NCBI GenBank assembly: GCA_018266355.1
Contig: JAFEAP010000029.1
Coordinates: 264,305-328,304 of the forward strand
From: Bdellovibrionales bacterium
GTDB taxonomy: Bacteria; Bdellovibrionota; UBA1018
Direction: 5' to 3'
Length of the DNA: 64,000 bases
The position numbers and the translations under genes are program-made. The notes under the pieces are model-generated. The model saw only the letters and a program-made list of their open reading frames with translations. It made no database searches and had not been told where the DNA came from. Position 1 is the stretch's first letter, and each line of letters opens with the position of its first letter. This document shows, in pieces, positions 61,619 through 64,000 of this stretch.

Positions 61619-62023
61619 CTATTTTCTCGGCGTGACGTCGTCGAGCGTTTTCCGGCCGAGGCTTTCGAGGAAGGCGTTAAGCGCATCCGCGAGCGCGTGC
61701 TTCAGCACGCACGAGGGCAGAAAGGTACACGTGCTCTTCGCCTTTCGCGAAAAGCATTCGGCCATCGTGAAGCTCTCCTCGGTGAGGGTGACGATCTCCT
61801 TCAAGGAGGTCTTCCCCTTCCCGGGTCCGATCGCGAGTCCGCCCGACCGTCCGCGCGTCGTCTCGATCAGATTCGTCTTCGCGAGCTGGTGCGAGACTTT
61901 AATCAGGTTATTTCGAGAAATTCCGAGCGCCTTCGAGAGTTCGCTTAAGGTCACGAGCCGTTTCTCTCGGTTCAGGTACATCAGCGTTCGCATCGCGTAG
62001 TCGGTGTGGTCGGTCAGGCGCAA
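61619..62023 (-). CDS. nsrR: NsrR, Rrf2-family nitric-oxide-sensing repressor
   Basis: The 134-aa protein starts at TTG 62023. Rrf2 winged helix (LTDHTDYAMRTLMYLN, GISRNNLIKVSHQL) with three cluster cysteines 90, 99 and 105 (ECFSRKAKSTCTFLPSC) exactly as in NsrR. It holds an iron-sulfur cluster that nitric oxide destroys, relieving repression. Targets are probably nirK and the divergent truncated haemoglobin. Confidence 0.95.
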   Translation of the reverse strand: MRLTDHTDYAMRTLMYLNREKRLVTLSELSKALGISRNNLIKVSHQLAKTNLIETTRGRSGGLAIGPGKGKTSLKEIVTLTEESFTMAECFSRKAKSTCTFLPSCVLKHALADALNAFLESLGRKTLDDVTPRK

Positions 62024-62067
62024 GCGGAGTTCCCCTTTTTCGGTCGGATTGACGAGGCGGCCTTAAT

Positions 62068-62091
62068 GTTTTATTATAAATACAACAAAAC
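62068..62091. promoter_or_regulatory. AT-rich inverted repeat between nsrR and truncated haemoglobin
   Basis: GTTTT...AAAAC arms flank TATTATAAATACAAC. The 24-bp AT-rich site contains overlapping TATTAT/TATAAA -10 elements and lies in the 89-bp divergent gap. A likely NsrR operator and promoter. Confidence 0.5.
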
Positions 62092-62112
62092 TCAAGCCGA
62101 TCGGAGGCGGAG

Positions 62113-62574
62113 ATGGACGAAAGTTCGGGTTCGAGTTCGGATTCGCATACGAAATCGAAGGGAAGCGTGACGGTCGCCGGAGTCGCGTTTTCCCACGCGG
62201 AAATCTTTTCGGTCGTGGACGACTTTTACCATCGAATCGAGAACGATCCGGTCCTCCGCGTGCCGTTTCGATCGGTCGGAGACTGGCCCTATCACATCGA
62301 GCGGCTCGCCCATTTCTGGTGGATCCGTTTCGGCGGCACTCCCTACCTCTTTAACCACTATAATCCGGTTCCGAAGCACTTCTTCGCGGGGTTCAACTCC
62401 GAATTCCTCGCCCGGTGGCTCGGTCTTTTCCGCGAAACGATCGAAGCGCATCTGCGTCCCGAGCAGTCCGAGGTTTGGAACGCGATCGCCGAGCGGATGG
62501 GGGACGCGCTCAGCCTGAAGAACGAGCAGTTCCGGAACGCGATCGAACGCACCCGCGATGAGCGTCGTCCGTAA
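62113..62574 (+). CDS. Group III truncated haemoglobin-like protein
   Basis: The 153-aa protein has GGAGG six bases before the ATG, a low-complexity Ser-rich N-terminus (~1-18), then a globin: FSVVDDFYHRIENDPVL, WPYHIERLAHFWW and NPVPKHFFAGFNSEFLARWLGLF, with proximal His ~89. Such globins dioxygenate nitric oxide. It is divergent from nsrR, so regulation by nitric oxide is expected. Confidence 0.9.
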   Translation: MDESSGSSSDSHTKSKGSVTVAGVAFSHAEIFSVVDDFYHRIENDPVLRVPFRSVGDWPYHIERLAHFWWIRFGGTPYLFNHYNPVPKHFFAGFNSEFLARWLGLFRETIEAHLRPEQSEVWNAIAERMGDALSLKNEQFRNAIERTRDERRP

Positions 62575-62968
62575 CCGCGCCCTCCGCGCGATCCTTTTCG
62601 GAGTCGGAGTCGTCGCGCTCGGGCTCGGCGTGGTCGGCGCGTTCCTTCCGCTTCTTCCGACGACGCCGTTCGTCCTCCTCGCCGCGGGATGCTTCGTGAA
62701 GAGTTCGCCGCGGGCCCACGCTTGGCTCTATCGCCAGCCGGTCATCGGGGAGTCGCTTCGGCTTTGGGAGCGGGAACGCTCGATCGCGTGGTCGAAAAAG
62801 GTCCTGGCGGTGGGTATGATTTCGGCGTCGGTCGCGTGGATTTGGATGAAATCGAGCCGTCCCGAGCTGAAAATCCCTTTGACGGTGCTCCTCTCGCTCG
62901 TCTCCCTCTTTCTATTGACCCGAAAAAGTCCCGCGAAGAGGGACGAAAAGTCTCGCCTCGCCGAGTGA
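62558..62968 (+). CDS. DUF454 (YbaN-like) membrane protein
   Basis: The 136-aa protein overlaps the globin gene by 17 bp. It has helices at ~11-30, ~37-52 and two near the C-terminus, with the family motif GVVGAFLPLLPTTPFVLLAAGCF and a basic, disordered tail. Function unknown; members often sit near haem or copper genes. Confidence 0.9.
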   Translation: MSVVRNRALRAILFGVGVVALGLGVVGAFLPLLPTTPFVLLAAGCFVKSSPRAHAWLYRQPVIGESLRLWERERSIAWSKKVLAVGMISASVAWIWMKSSRPELKIPLTVLLSLVSLFLLTRKSPAKRDEKSRLAE

Positions 62969-62989
62969 CGGGAGGGCGAAGAAGACACA

Positions 62990-63017
62990 TTGTGCCCGCG
63001 GTTTTCCGGCTCATAAT
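62990..63017 (+). promoter_or_regulatory. Possible promoter with very short leader
   Basis: TTGTGC (62990-62995), a 16-base spacer and CATAAT (63012-63017). The -10 ends seven bases before the ATG at 63024, so the mRNA may be nearly leaderless even though GAGGA touches the ATG. Confidence 0.4.
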
Positions 63018-63023
63018 CGAGGA

Positions 63024-63737
63024 ATGGGGTTCAAGAAAGGTCTAATCGTCGGCGCGCTCGTCCTCGGAACGACCGGATGCTTTCCGGGGGAGGGCGTGAC
63101 CGCCCGAGACGGAACGACGTCCGCCGCGCAGATCGACCAGAAATGCACGACGCCCGAGAACGTCTCGGGCCGACCGACGAACGTCGCCGAGACGGTGAGC
63201 CTGATTAACGCGCTACCGAAGCCGACGAGTCTCGGATGCTTCCTCGACGCGCTCGAGCATCCGCTGAAGATCGTCGCGACTTCGAACCAGCTGAGCGCCC
63301 AGCCGGCGGCGGGCGCGCGGAGTCCGCGGATCTTCATCGTGAACGCGGGGCTGATCCTTTCCGTCGTACCCGCCGGAGTCGGGGCGGATCGGCTCGAGCT
63401 GAGCGAGTCGGCGCCTTACGCCCAGTCGACGAAGGCGGAAATCGTCTTTCCGGTTCTCTCGATTCTTTCGGCGTCGGCGCCTTACGACGGCGTTCGCTAC
63501 GGAGCGGGGACGACCTGCCGGAGCTGCCACGCCTCGGAGGTGGCCGTGCCGGACGACGCGACCCACTCCGGCGCTTACGCCTCGAATAAGGTCTATCCGG
63601 ATCCGACCTATCTCGTGAGCCTCGCTTCGCTGCTCAGTTCCGAGCAGACGTGCCAGCCGTCGGCGGAGCCTTACCGCTGCCGGATCCTTTCCGCAGTCGT
63701 CGGTCCGAGTCGCGACGCGTATTCGGGAAGTTATTAG
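63024..63737 (+). CDS. Lipoprotein with a single CxxCH haem-type motif
   Basis: The 237-aa product has lipobox GTTGC (Cys ~19) and a mature part with seven cysteines. One is a CxxCH motif (TTCRSCHASE, ~166-170), an apparent c-type haem site. An obvious downstream axial Met is lacking, and no cytochrome family is recognised. It may be an electron-transfer lipoprotein or a metal-binding one. Confidence 0.65.
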   Translation: MGFKKGLIVGALVLGTTGCFPGEGVTARDGTTSAAQIDQKCTTPENVSGRPTNVAETVSLINALPKPTSLGCFLDALEHPLKIVATSNQLSAQPAAGARSPRIFIVNAGLILSVVPAGVGADRLELSESAPYAQSTKAEIVFPVLSILSASAPYDGVRYGAGTTCRSCHASEVAVPDDATHSGAYASNKVYPDPTYLVSLASLLSSEQTCQPSAEPYRCRILSAVVGPSRDAYSGSY

Positions 63738-63743
63738 GCGGCG

Positions 63744-64000
63744 CTAGTCGGCTTTGATTTCGACTGCCCGTATTTGGTTCGCGGTTGCCTTTTCTTCGGC
63801 GGATAGAGCCGAGGACGCCGACTGAAACGCCGCTTCGACGCCGTCGCCCTTCAGCTGACTTTTAAATGCCGCGACGCAAGTCCCGATTCGGCCATCGCTC
63901 AGCGGGGCGCTCGGGACGGCGGTTCGAAAACGATGGACCGCCTTCGCGATCGCGACGGCATATTCGGCGCTGTAACGACCCGCGCGGGATCTCCACCGCA
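63744..64000 (-). CDS. C-terminal part of an unidentified protein (truncated by window end)
   Basis: The minus strand is open from the window edge to a TAG at 63744-63746, about 85 codons. The visible segment is helical and charged (RYSAEYAVAIAKAVHRF, SALSAEEKATANQIRAVEIKAD). No motif is recognised. It is convergent with the CxxCH lipoprotein gene, 6 bp away. Confidence 0.6.
   Translation of the reverse strand, partial: RWRSRAGRYSAEYAVAIAKAVHRFRTAVPSAPLSDGRIGTCVAAFKSQLKGDGVEAAFQSASSALSAEEKATANQIRAVEIKAD

Overview
This 64 kb window is GC-rich, gene-dense chromosomal DNA from a Gram-negative (diderm) bacterium. The envelope inventory shows this: many lipobox lipoproteins, outer-membrane beta-barrels, a LolD/MacB-type ABC transporter, a TolC/RND pair and a periplasmic L,D-transpeptidase-like enzyme. 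Tandem DUF3015 proteins, a DUF4105 protein, stand-alone MotA/MotB and a class II NirK-cytochrome fusion suggest a free-living relative of Bdellovibrionota or a neighbouring deltaproteobacterial lineage. That placement is inference: the window has no rRNA or other phylogenetic marker. No phage, insertion sequence or CRISPR array is visible.

Layout. 1-6061: the 3' end of a giant secreted Ig-like/fibronectin-III repeat protein. 6077-14669: an envelope and motor locus. It holds an outer-membrane barrel, a FliF/FliG-like fusion, a TPR lipoprotein, a LysM lipoprotein, coiled-coil proteins, a GYF-domain membrane protein, MotB and MotA. 14802-19058: MoxR ATPase, DUF58 and DUF4129-like operon. 19202-22002: L,D-transpeptidase-like protein, DUF1304 and a small periplasmic protein. 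22045-22554: a 34-bp tandem repeat, a terminator and tRNA-Ser(GCT). 22661-26821: an outer-membrane protein, two DUF3015 proteins and DUF4105. 26847-34445: a sterol-desaturase-type hydroxylase, an alpha/beta hydrolase, an ABC exporter, PaiB and an FAD/NAD(P) protein. 34449-46135: a B12/radical-SAM plus DUF3050 pair, a periplasmic phospholipase D-like protein, a second hydroxylase, and a five-gene operon of MMPL-type transporter, glycosyltransferase and redox enzymes. 46149-54633: Fe superoxide dismutase, two near-identical ArsR repressors with the BigR cysteine pair, HiPIP, and a TolC-RND-DUF2892-methyltransferase-OsmC-TrxC-DUF302 operon. 54662-64000: a haem-bearing porin and cytochrome lipoprotein, a P-type ATPase broken by one in-frame amber codon, nirK-cytochrome c, SUMF1-like, SCO, NsrR, truncated haemoglobin, DUF454 and a CxxCH lipoprotein.

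How the genes may work together. The most unusual block is 6077-14669. It encodes a protein combining the membrane-proximal end of the flagellar MS-ring protein FliF with the middle and C-terminal domains of the rotor protein FliG, beside a MotA/MotB stator and envelope proteins. No other flagellar gene is present. This could be a stripped-down, stator-driven rotor or gliding device tied to the cell envelope. The right third of the window (46-64 kb) reads as a redox and respiration island for reactive sulfur, oxygen and nitrogen species. Its predicted regulators are BigR-like ArsR proteins and NsrR. Start codons were revised where a ribosome-binding site, signal peptide or operon overlap argued for it, and these choices are noted per gene.
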